DNA of 7,008 nucleotides from positions 1 to 7,008 of the forward strand of contig JAENXB010000154.1 in NCBI GenBank assembly GCA_016649785.1, read 5' to 3'. A model generated the notes under the pieces. It made no database searches, was not told the DNA's origin, and worked only from the letters and a program-made list of their open reading frames with translations. Source of the DNA: Flavobacteriaceae bacterium. Lineage in GTDB: Bacteria; Bacteroidota; Bacteroidia; Flavobacteriales; Flavobacteriaceae. Shown here in pieces: positions 1 to 6,248 of the stretch. The position numbers and the translations under genes were made by a program. Position 1 is the stretch's first letter. Every line of letters starts with the position of its first letter.

Positions 1-53
1 GAAATGAGCATAACGCAAACACGATACAAAGACAAATGAAGATATGCGAATTA

Positions 54-73
54 CCCCCGATAGCTATCTAGGA
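54..73. repeat. Short intergenic palindrome
   Basis: A perfect 10-base palindrome, GATAGCTATC, lies at 59-68. It is preceded by a run of five C (54-58) and followed by TAGG, so the left flank looks like half of a longer CCCGATAGCTATCGGG palindrome whose right half has decayed. From memory, such palindromes occur often between genes in Bacteroidota, but I could not test this here. It could be the remains of a terminator for a gene upstream of the window. Confidence 0.3.
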
Positions 74-156
74 ACCAATTAAAAAACAATAAATATCTAC
101 AAATGAAAAAAAATATAGTATTGGGACTGGACGGTGGTTTATCAACTTTAAATATC

Positions 157-174
157 AATTAATTAATTAATTAA
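157..174. repeat. AATT tandem repeat upstream of photolyase
   Basis: Four consecutive copies of AATT plus AA end three bases before the photolyase start codon. The tract is self-complementary and would leave the translation start region unstructured or only weakly paired. Slippage could change its length between strains. No function is shown by the sequence itself. Confidence 0.6.
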
Positions 175-177
175 CGA

Positions 178-1500
178 ATGAATGAAAAAATAGCTGTTTT
201 CTGGTTTAGAAGGGATTTGAGAATTGATGATAATGTTGGTTTATTAACGGCTTTAAAATCCGGTTTTCCGGTGCTTCCCATTTTTATTTTAGACCCTGAA
301 ATATTGAATCAATTGCCAGAAAATGACGCGAGGGTCACTTTTATTTACGAAAACCTTCAGGGAATGAGGAAAGAATTACAAAAAATCGGCAGTTCCATTG
401 GAATTTACCACGGAAAACCTTCAGAAATATTTAAAAAGCTGTTGAAGGAATACGATATTCAAAGTGTATTTACCAACAGGGATTATGAACCCTATGCAAA
501 AGAGCGGGATCGTAAAATAGAAAAATTATTGTCCTCTAAAAATGTCGGTTTTCTCACCTTTAAAGATCAGGTAATATTTGAGAAAGATGAAATTGTAAAA
601 AAAGACGGTACTCCTTACGTGGTTTATACTCCATATATGAAATTATGGAAAGAAAAATTCAAAACAACCGGGTTGAAAATCCATACTACAAAGGGGTTTT
701 TGGATAAGTTGGTCAAAAATACGGGTTTGCCCAATTTGAGTTTGAATGACATCGGCTTTGAAACTTCAAAGCTCAGGGTGCCGGATTACGATGTTTCGCC
801 AGGACTCATTCAGGATTATGATGCCAAACGAAATTTCCCTGCAAAGGACGCTACTTCACATTTAGGTCCGCATTTGAGGTTTGGAACTGTAAGCATCAGG
901 AAAATTATGCAAAAAGCTATTTCCGTAAAAAATGAGGTCTTTTGGCAGGAATTGATCTGGCGGGAGTTTTTTATGCAGATTTTATATCATTATCCCCAAA
1001 CAGTTACCGAAGCCTTCAAAAAGAAATACGACAGGATCAAATGGCGGAATGATAAAGATGAATTTGAAAAATGGAAAGCCGGAAAAACCGGGTATCCATT
1101 GGTTGATGCCGGAATGCGTGAGTTGAATGAATCGGGGTTTATGCATAACCGGGTGCGGATGCTGGTAGGCAGTTTTTTATGCAAACATTTATTGATAGAC
1201 TGGCGATGGGGAGAAGCTTATTTTGCAGAGAAACTGTTGGATTATGAAATGTCTTCAAATGTGGGAAACTGGCAGTGGATTGCAGGCAGCGGAGTTGATG
1301 CCGCACCGTATTTCAGGATCTTTAATCCCACCACTCAAATAAACGATTACGACAAAGAGCACGAATACATCAAAAAATGGGTAAAGGAATTCGGAACAAG
1401 CGATTACCCTGAAATGATGGTGGATCACAAGGAAGCCAGGGAAAGGGCGTTAAGGGTTTATAAAGAGGCTGTTAATGAGATGTTAGATATCATACGTTAA
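178..1500 (+). CDS. phrB: Deoxyribodipyrimidine photolyase (class I CPD)
   Basis: This 440-residue enzyme uses blue light and reduced FAD to split cyclobutane pyrimidine dimers in DNA. The N-terminal antenna-type alpha/beta domain opens with FWFRRDLRIDDN (about residues 8-19). The C-terminal FAD/DNA-binding domain runs from about 200 onward, with WREFF (261-265), GKTGYP (302-307), HNRVRM (323-328), DWRWGE (341-346) and NWQW followed by DAAPYFRIFNP (364 onward). By ungapped spacing against the E. coli enzyme, W289, W342 and W365 match the electron-transfer triad W306/W359/W382; E258 and W261 match the dimer-binding E274/W277; N324 and M328 match N341/M345. Met at the last position favours CPD repair over (6-4) photoproduct repair, where His is expected. 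The length is close to the usual 450-480. The start has an A/T-rich leader without Shine-Dalgarno. It stands alone on the plus strand; a weak TAGTATTG at 116-123 is the only promoter-like match. The antenna cofactor cannot be told from sequence alone. Confidence 0.96.
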   Translation: MNEKIAVFWFRRDLRIDDNVGLLTALKSGFPVLPIFILDPEILNQLPENDARVTFIYENLQGMRKELQKIGSSIGIYHGKPSEIFKKLLKEYDIQSVFTNRDYEPYAKERDRKIEKLLSSKNVGFLTFKDQVIFEKDEIVKKDGTPYVVYTPYMKLWKEKFKTTGLKIHTTKGFLDKLVKNTGLPNLSLNDIGFETSKLRVPDYDVSPGLIQDYDAKRNFPAKDATSHLGPHLRFGTVSIRKIMQKAISVKNEVFWQELIWREFFMQILYHYPQTVTEAFKKKYDRIKWRNDKDEFEKWKAGKTGYPLVDAGMRELNESGFMHNRVRMLVGSFLCKHLLIDWRWGEAYFAEKLLDYEMSSNVGNWQWIAGSGVDAAPYFRIFNPTTQINDYDKEHEYIKKWVKEFGTSDYPEMMVDHKEARERALRVYKEAVNEMLDIIR

Positions 1501-1531
1501 ACCTAACAGGTTTTTGAAACCTGTTAGGTTT
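1499..1531. terminator. Bidirectional hairpin terminator between phrB and kdsB
   Basis: AAACCTAACAGGTTT (1499-1513) and its exact reverse complement (1517-1531) form a 15-bp stem around a 3-base loop, TTG. The outer A-rich and T-rich stem ends supply a short U tract to transcripts from either strand. The left arm starts inside the photolyase stop codon (1498-1500), and the right arm ends four bases before the kdsB stop on the other strand. The position between two convergent genes fits a shared factor-independent terminator. Confidence 0.8.
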
Positions 1532-1534
1532 GTT

Positions 1535-2284
1535 CTAATCTTTAAACAACTTCTTTGCTTTTTCAAGATCTTCGGGAGTGTCAATTCCAATTCCCTTGAA
1601 ATCGGTTTCCACCATCTTGATATTTTTTCCGTATTCCAGGTAACGGATACATTCAATTTTTTCTGTGGCTTCCAGTTCCAGCATTGGCAAATTGTAAAAA
1701 TCCATAAGCGCCTGTTTCCTGAAAGCATAAACGCCAATATGTTTAAAATAAGTGACCCCTGTGTTTGTTTCCCTGGGATATGGCAACGGAAACCTGGAAA
1801 AGTAAAGTGCCAGATTATCCTTATTGGTAATTACTTTTACATTGTTTGGATTGGTGATTTCTTCACTGTCAAACATTGGCGTTTTCAACGAAGCTAAATC
1901 TATTGCTTTTTCATCGTCATCTTTAAAGACTTCCAAAAGTTTTCGCAAGCTTTCTCTATCTATCAGCGGCTCATCTCCCTGCACGTTTACTACAATATCC
2001 ACATCCATATCCTCAACTGCTTCGGCTATCCTATCGCTTCCGCATTCGTGATCTTTTTTGCTTTTAATGGCTTTTCCCCCAAATTGAATTATTTCGTCAT
2101 AAATCACATCGCTGTCTGTCACCACATAAACATCATCAAACAAACGGGTATTCACCGCTGCTTCATAGGTTCTTCGAATCACGGTTTTTCCGTTGAGATC
2201 CTTCATCAACTTGCCCGGAAACCTGGTGGCTTCATATCTGGCAGGGATCATCGCTATTATTTTAAGTGGTTTAATATTGCTCAT
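1535..2284 (-). CDS. kdsB: 3-deoxy-manno-octulosonate cytidylyltransferase (CMP-Kdo synthetase)
   Basis: This cytosolic enzyme joins CTP and Kdo to give CMP-Kdo, the activated sugar for the inner core of lipopolysaccharide, so the organism should have a Gram-negative outer membrane. The 249-residue length is normal for KdsB. Visible motifs are the nucleotide-binding IPARYEATRFPGK (13-25), the CGSDR block (81-85, the family's G-[ST]-[DE]-R signature), VVNVQGDEPLI (98-108, with the metal-binding Asp region), LPYPRE in the middle, KHIGVYAFR, LEATEKIE and the C-terminal GIDTPEDLE. The start at 2284 leaves 11 residues before the conserved IPAR; the next Met (residue 12) would begin inside the conserved strand, so the longer form is preferred. 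It lies 37 bases downstream of the helicase gene on the same strand and may be co-transcribed with it, although an A-rich stretch in the gap could hold a weak promoter. It ends at the shared hairpin with phrB. Confidence 0.96.
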   Translation of the reverse strand: MSNIKPLKIIAMIPARYEATRFPGKLMKDLNGKTVIRRTYEAAVNTRLFDDVYVVTDSDVIYDEIIQFGGKAIKSKKDHECGSDRIAEAVEDMDVDIVVNVQGDEPLIDRESLRKLLEVFKDDDEKAIDLASLKTPMFDSEEITNPNNVKVITNKDNLALYFSRFPLPYPRETNTGVTYFKHIGVYAFRKQALMDFYNLPMLELEATEKIECIRYLEYGKNIKMVETDFKGIGIDTPEDLEKAKKLFKD

Positions 2285-2321
2285 ATTTGGATAATTATAT
2301 CAAAAAAAATATTGGTGTTTA

Positions 2322-3758
2322 TTAATTTTCAGTAAAAAATTCATCTTTAAATCCTATAAGATATAATTTTTCCTGAGCTCTGGTCGCAGCTGTATAAAGC
2401 CAGCGCAAATACTCTTTATCAATTCCGTTGGGCAAATAGGGTTGCTCTATAAAAACCGTGTGCCATTGACCACCCTGCGACTTATGACAGGTCATAGCAT
2501 ACGAAAATTTAATTTGCAGCGCATTAAAAAATTTATTGTTCTTAACCTTTAAAAACTTCTTGTATTTCGAGGTTTCATCTTCATAATCCTTCATCACTTC
2601 CTGGTAAAGTTTGTTGGATTCATCATAGGTAAGAGACGGGGAATTGCTTTCTAATGTATCCAAAATCACCACAGTTTCAAAAGGTTTCATCTTTGGATAA
2701 TCTACCATTTGCACCTGAACTTCGGCAAAACGGAATCCGTACAATTCTTTGATAGAAAAAATCTCCAGCACTTTAACAATATCGCCATTCGCAATAAATC
2801 CGGCTTCAGAGGTGGGCTTCACCCAGAAGTAGTTGTTTTTTACCACCATTAAATAATCCCCGGCAGATATTTCTTCCTCCTGAAATAAAATTCGCGATCT
2901 TATTTGCTGGTTATATTGATTGGCCCTTTTATTAGATCGCACAATAATAGTGGTGTCTTCATGTCCCAGGTTATCGTAAGAATCCTGAATGGCATCCAGA
3001 ATCTCCTGACCGTCAACCAATCGGATCATATCGGCCTTATCGGTAAGTTTAAATTTAAAGGACTCATAAAATTCCTCTGCCAAAGCTTCCCGAATCCGGG
3101 TTGCGTTAAGCAGAATATCGCTTTCCTCGCTTTGGCGTACCACCTCGTCCAACTCTATATGGATCACTTCTTTTTGATAATTATCCTGTAATTTTTGTTC
3201 CTCCAATGCAGGGCTCATATCCAGTTTTACCGGGGGAAGTTGCGCGGTGTCACCAATTAGAATAAGGGAACACTTATGGCCGGAATACACGTATTGTATC
3301 AAATCGGTTAAAAGTCCATTATTTTCAAATAATTTGGAATCCTGGTTTTCATCAGGGATCATAGAAGCCTCATCCACAATAAAAATACAATTTCTATGCT
3401 TGTTGGCCTGCAAAACGAATTGAACCCCTGCCCCACCGGTTCTTTTAGGGTAATATATTTTTTTGTGAATGGTTTGTGCTTCCTGATTTGAATATAAGGA
3501 AATAACCTTGGCAGCACGACCCGTAGGAGCAAGTAAAACTCCACTGCGGTTTACTTTCGATAAGTTTTTTACCAGCGCACTTATGATGGTTGTTTTCCCG
3601 GTTCCGGCAAAACCTTTTAATAAAAACAGCGAATTTTCCACCGGATTTACCACAAAAGAGGATAATTGCTGTAAAGCGATATCTTGTTTGAATTTGGCTA
3701 AAAAGCCTAACTCGTTGACTAACAGCTTATAAAATTTTTCGGGACTTAAGGTTTCCAT
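2322..3758 (-). CDS. RecD-like SF1B DNA helicase (AAA family ATPase, UvrD-like C-terminus)
   Basis: This is a 478-residue superfamily 1 helicase of the RecD/Dda type, expected to move 5'-to-3' on single-stranded DNA using ATP. Motifs in order: a Q-like segment around residues 24-35; Walker A GFAGTGKTT (49-57); motif Ia LLAPTGRAAK; Walker B-type VDEAS (D129-E130); motif III GDTAQLPPV (169-177); the UvrD_C_2-type TCHKSQGGQW (from T423), where motif V/VI contacts to DNA and ATP are made; and YTAATRAQEKLYLIGF (455 onward), whose Arg460 is the likely arginine finger. It is much shorter than E. coli RecD and carries no nuclease domain, and no recB or recC is nearby. It is therefore more likely a stand-alone repair or replication helicase than a RecBCD subunit. 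Automated pipelines often call such proteins exodeoxyribonuclease V subunit or AAA family ATPase. It has its own promoter candidate at 3776-3783 and leads into kdsB. The specific substrate is unknown. Confidence 0.9.
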   Translation of the reverse strand: METLSPEKFYKLLVNELGFLAKFKQDIALQQLSSFVVNPVENSLFLLKGFAGTGKTTIISALVKNLSKVNRSGVLLAPTGRAAKVISLYSNQEAQTIHKKIYYPKRTGGAGVQFVLQANKHRNCIFIVDEASMIPDENQDSKLFENNGLLTDLIQYVYSGHKCSLILIGDTAQLPPVKLDMSPALEEQKLQDNYQKEVIHIELDEVVRQSEESDILLNATRIREALAEEFYESFKFKLTDKADMIRLVDGQEILDAIQDSYDNLGHEDTTIIVRSNKRANQYNQQIRSRILFQEEEISAGDYLMVVKNNYFWVKPTSEAGFIANGDIVKVLEIFSIKELYGFRFAEVQVQMVDYPKMKPFETVVILDTLESNSPSLTYDESNKLYQEVMKDYEDETSKYKKFLKVKNNKFFNALQIKFSYAMTCHKSQGGQWHTVFIEQPYLPNGIDKEYLRWLYTAATRAQEKLYLIGFKDEFFTEN

Positions 3759-3775
3759 AGATTTTTTACAAATAT

Positions 3776-3783
3776 CAAAGATA
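3776..3783 (-). promoter_or_regulatory. Candidate -7 promoter element for the helicase gene
   Basis: On the minus strand this reads TATCTTTG, an exact match to the Bacteroidota -7 consensus TAnnTTTG, 17 bases upstream of the helicase start codon. No clear TTG lies at the expected -33 distance, only a T-rich GTTTCTG. It would drive the helicase gene and probably kdsB after it. The element also sits within a small inverted repeat, TATC-AAA-GATA (3773-3783). Confidence 0.5.
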
Positions 3784-3829
3784 ACAATGGATTTTTAGGG
3801 CAGAAACTTTTACGAATAAAAAAAAAATG

Positions 3830-3837
3830 TAAATTTG
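3830..3837 (+). promoter_or_regulatory. Candidate -7 promoter element for the rsmD cluster
   Basis: TAAATTTG matches TAnnTTTG exactly and lies 33 bases before the start at 3871, leaving room for a short A/T-rich leader. Upstream, around 3806-3812, there is only a T-rich ACTTTTAC in place of the TTG -33 element. It would start the four-gene cluster that follows. Confidence 0.5.
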
Positions 3838-3870
3838 CGAGGAACTGTACTAATTTAAAAATTCAAAAGC

Positions 3871-4518
3871 ATGAAACTTGTAATTCAATTACTCCTTTGG
3901 ATTGTAATAATCTTTTTGGGATACCTCGTTTTTAACGCAGTGTATGACCCAATTCAATTTAATAAAGTTAAAGAAAAGCGTTACGCCAAAGTAATTGAGC
4001 GACTCGGGGATATTCGTAATGCACAATTGGCTCATAAAACGGTTACCGGAAAGTTTGAAAAAGACTTTGACAAATTGGTGCGTTTTATTGATACTGCCGA
4101 GTTTGTTTTGACCCAACGACGGGACACTACCTATTTAGATGCCGAATATCGAAAGACTTATGGGGTAGACAGGTATAAAGATGATATTGTTATTGACACC
4201 TTAGGAACTGCTTCTATTAAAGATTCGTTGTTTAAAAATTCCGATCGTTATAAAGAAATGATGAATGTGCCTGTTGAAGGAGTCACCGCAAAATTTGAAA
4301 TGAATGCCGGGTTTATTGATAAAAACAATGTTAAATTTCCCGTTTTTGAAGCAAAAGTAAACAAAGGCGTGATCTTACATGATCAGGATAAAGATTTGGT
4401 AATGCAGGAAAAACAAGTTGTATCTGTAGAATCTGTAAACGGTGAATTTATTAGGGTTGGCTCAATGGAAGAAGTTAACACAGTTGGTAACTGGCCAAAA
4501 GTTTATGGTGGAAACTAA
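3871..4518 (+). CDS. Membrane-anchored protein of unknown function
   Basis: I do not recognise a named family. The 215-residue protein starts with MKLVIQLLLWIVIIFLGYLV, a single hydrophobic segment at about residues 3-25 with one Lys before it. This is a signal anchor with no obvious cleavage site or lipobox, so the bulk probably faces the periplasm. A basic, amphipathic helix follows (about 30-55, with repeated Lys/Arg and the phrase GDIRNAQLAHKTVTGKF), an arrangement reminiscent of pilin-like or pseudopilin-like proteins, though the usual cleavage motif is absent. The rest is charged and mixed alpha/beta, ending in a segment rich in Val and Glu. There are no Cys residues. It overlaps the DUF3822 gene by 14 bases and heads the cluster with rsmD, behind a good -7 element. 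The start is the first ATG after the promoter and places the hydrophobic segment at the N-terminus. Gene call sure; function open. Confidence 0.85.
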   Translation: MKLVIQLLLWIVIIFLGYLVFNAVYDPIQFNKVKEKRYAKVIERLGDIRNAQLAHKTVTGKFEKDFDKLVRFIDTAEFVLTQRRDTTYLDAEYRKTYGVDRYKDDIVIDTLGTASIKDSLFKNSDRYKEMMNVPVEGVTAKFEMNAGFIDKNNVKFPVFEAKVNKGVILHDQDKDLVMQEKQVVSVESVNGEFIRVGSMEEVNTVGNWPKVYGGN

Positions 4519-5332
4519 AAATGAAGATATAAAATTATTAAAGTTGTCCATTCAAGTTCGCTTGGATGGACTTTCTTTTTGTATCCTAAATTGCAGAAAC
4601 AACGAAATTATTTGGTACAAAAGAAAAGATTTTCCGAAAGAGTACAATCCTGTGAAAATTTTGGAAAAGATTGAAATACTTTATCAAAATGAAAAGGAAT
4701 TACAGAGCCATATAGACGAAGTGGTCCTGCTTTTTTCAAACGATTTGTATAGCCTGGTGCCGGAAGCTTATTTTATAGAAGAGGAAGCCTCCAATTATTT
4801 AAAATTCAACACCAAAATTTTAAAGACCGATGTGGTGGCACATGATTCTATTGCCAACAAACAATTGGTAAACGTGTACATTCCCTATGCCAATATTATC
4901 AATTATTTTTTTGATAAGTACGGCGAATTTGAATACAAACACAGTATTTCTGTTTTAACTGAAGCTGTTCTGGAGTTTGATTCCGGAGAGGGAACAACCG
5001 CTTATTTAAACAATTTTACCGGTTATTTTGATTTGGTAGTTGTAAAAAACAACAAACTGTTGCTGTGCAATACCTTCAGCTACGACACGAAAGAAGATTT
5101 TATTTATTATTTGCTTTTTACCGCAGAACAATTGGAATTGGATCCCTCTCAATTTGATCTCCGTTTACTGGGTGACATATCAAAAGAATCTCCATTATAT
5201 GCAATTACATATACCTATATTAAAAACATCCATTTTTTAGACCCCGGTTTTGAGATAAAACCGGAAAACAAAAATACCGGGGAATTTCAACGGGAAGCTT
5301 TTATTTTATTAAAATCATTAGAATGCGAATAA
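4505..5332 (+). CDS. DUF3822 family protein
   Basis: This 275-residue protein resembles the Bacteroidota-restricted DUF3822 family, whose function is not established. The family-like signatures I can see are LSIQVRLDGLSFCILN (about 14-29), SNDLYSLVPEAYF (about 78-90), NYLKFNTKIL (about 95-105), VYIPYANIINYFFDKYGEFEY (about 124-145) and a final half with FDLVVVKNNKLLLCNTFSY. From memory, the family is thought to have an actin/RNase H-like fold, which the repeated Asp-rich strand-turn patterns would suit. No signal peptide or membrane segment is seen, so it is probably cytosolic. The chosen start, ATG at 4505, overlaps the previous gene by 14 bases and leaves about 10 residues before the conserved block. 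An in-frame ATG at 4442 would add 21 residues lying wholly within the previous gene and is less likely. Its end overlaps the rsmD start by 10 bases, implying translational coupling. Involvement in ribosome or RNA biology would be a guess from position only. Confidence 0.85.
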   Translation: MVETKNEDIKLLKLSIQVRLDGLSFCILNCRNNEIIWYKRKDFPKEYNPVKILEKIEILYQNEKELQSHIDEVVLLFSNDLYSLVPEAYFIEEEASNYLKFNTKILKTDVVAHDSIANKQLVNVYIPYANIINYFFDKYGEFEYKHSISVLTEAVLEFDSGEGTTAYLNNFTGYFDLVVVKNNKLLLCNTFSYDTKEDFIYYLLFTAEQLELDPSQFDLRLLGDISKESPLYAITYTYIKNIHFLDPGFEIKPENKNTGEFQREAFILLKSLECE

Positions 5333-5871
5333 TATCCGGTCAACACAAAGGAAGAAGAATAACCGCGCCAAGAAAGCTGCCTGTACGCCCAACCACTGAT
5401 ATGGCCAAAGAGGCTTTGTTCAATATATTGAACAACAGGTTACATTTTAATGATTTGGAGGTATTGGACCTTTTCTCCGGAACAGGGAATATTTCGTACG
5501 AGTTCAGTTCCCGCGGAGCTGGATCAATAACTGCGGTTGACCAGGATCTGGAATGTGTCAAATTCATTAAAAAAACCGCTTCCGAATTAAATATGGATAT
5601 CACCGTGATTAAAAGCGATGTTTTTAAATACCTTGAACGGGCGCCAATTAAGTCCGATCTGGTGTTTGCAGATCCACCTTACGATTTTGATGATACCCAG
5701 TTTAAAAATATAGCAGACCTGGTCTTTGAAAAAAACATCCTTAACGAAGACGGAATATTGATAATTGAACATTCAAAACATACCGATCTTTCCTCTTTGC
5801 AAAACTTTAACGAGGCGAGAAGATATGGAAATTCGGTTTTTAGTTTTTTTAAACCTAATTTTGAAGAATGA
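5323..5871 (+). CDS. rsmD: 16S rRNA (guanine(966)-N2)-methyltransferase RsmD
   Basis: RsmD transfers a methyl group from S-adenosylmethionine to N2 of G966 (E. coli numbering) in 16S rRNA within the assembling small subunit. The 182-residue protein has the family's full set of marks: RIISGQHKGRRI (2-13), RPTTDMAKEALFNIL (22-36), the AdoMet-binding motif I LDLFSGTGN (48-56), SRGA (63-66) with the acidic VDQD at the end of the next strand, and the catalytic DPPY (117-120). The C-terminal IEHS continues the Rossmann fold. The length matches the usual 180-200. The start ATG lies inside the last codons of the DUF3822 gene, giving the overlap 5323-5332; no later Met precedes the conserved RIISG, so this start is secure. 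Its stop overlaps the start of the next, broken gene as ATGA (5868-5871). Confidence 0.95.
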   Translation: MRIISGQHKGRRITAPRKLPVRPTTDMAKEALFNILNNRLHFNDLEVLDLFSGTGNISYEFSSRGAGSITAVDQDLECVKFIKKTASELNMDITVIKSDVFKYLERAPIKSDLVFADPPYDFDDTQFKNIADLVFEKNILNEDGILIIEHSKHTDLSSLQNFNEARRYGNSVFSFFKPNFEE

Positions 5872-6244
5872 CTCGAATTTTGAGAACCATAGAATTAGAA
5901 TTTACCATTCTGGAATTTCATGAAAATTTCGTGGTTTCCAGGGTTAGGGAAAATGTTGTTCTCAGCAAAAAACAGGTTTTTGATCTTATAGATGCCTGTT
6001 CGGGTAATCATGAACACAAAAATTTTGTTTATATCTCCAAAAGGATCCATAATTATAATGTAGATCCTACGGATATTTAAATTTAAACGAAGTAAAAAAC
6101 CTGGGCGGTATTGCCATTGTGAGCGATAAAACTTCCGCTTTAAATATGGCCCATTTTGAAAAGAGCTTTTCAAAAATACCTTTTGAAATTTTTCTGTAAC
6201 TGGACGATGCCATAAATTGGACACAGAAGATTCTTAAAAAATAA
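5868..6244 (+). pseudogene. Small conserved-type gene disrupted by a frameshift and a stop codon
   Basis: The reading frame opens at the ATGA overlap with rsmD and gives 70 residues (MTRILRTIELEF... to NVDPTDI) before TAA at 6078-6080. In the -1 frame, coding sense resumes at once from TAT at 6074: YLNLNEVKNLGGIAIVSDK, then ALNMAHFEKSFSKIPFEIFL, up to a TAA at 6197-6199, then LDDAINWTQKILKK and a stop at 6242-6244. Adding back one base near 6072-6073 restores VDPT-x-YLNLNEVKNLGG, and a single substitution would remove the TAA at 6197. The restored product would have about 125 residues. I recall similar small Flavobacteriia proteins of 120-130 residues with a VDP...Y...VKNL...IAIVS...FEIF...DAI.W pattern, perhaps with a SpoIIAA/STAS-like fold; this is low-confidence recollection. 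Sequencing error could explain one lesion, less readily two. The 70-residue fragment might still be translated by coupling to rsmD. Confidence 0.75.
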
Positions 6245-6248
6245 AAAA
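6236..6248 (-). terminator. U-rich transcription end of rnpB
   Basis: Read on the minus strand, six T, one A and six more T follow directly after the 3' strand of RNase P helix P1 (6249-6255). P1 closes just before this tract and could act as the terminator stem. The same bases, on the plus strand, encode the last Lys codons and stop of the disrupted gene. Confidence 0.5.

Noticed and set aside
1..71. Tail of an upstream gene at the window start
   Set aside because: Frame 1 is open to TGA at 37-39 and frame 3 to TAG at 69-71, but both are too short and without motif to tell from chance.
1514..1897. Plus-strand open frame of 127 codons opposite kdsB
   Set aside because: It is antisense to the conserved KdsB C-terminal half, rich in Phe, Cys and His, with no recognisable motif.
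4442..4504. Longer start for the DUF3822 gene at 4442
   Set aside because: The extra 21 residues lie wholly inside the preceding gene and read like a shifted-frame shadow of it. The ATG at 4505 gives the normal family start and a small overlap.
6069..6088. Possible programmed -1 frameshift at the broken gene (TTTAAAT and TTTAAAC heptamers)
   Set aside because: The zero frame meets TAA at 6078-6080 before either heptamer can be read in the X XXY YYZ phase, and a further in-frame stop at 6197 would remain. Gene decay explains both.
5895..6224. Minus-strand open frame of 109 codons opposite the broken gene
   Set aside because: It looks like an antisense shadow; the plus strand carries sensible coding sequence in two joined frames, and no domain is seen on the minus strand.
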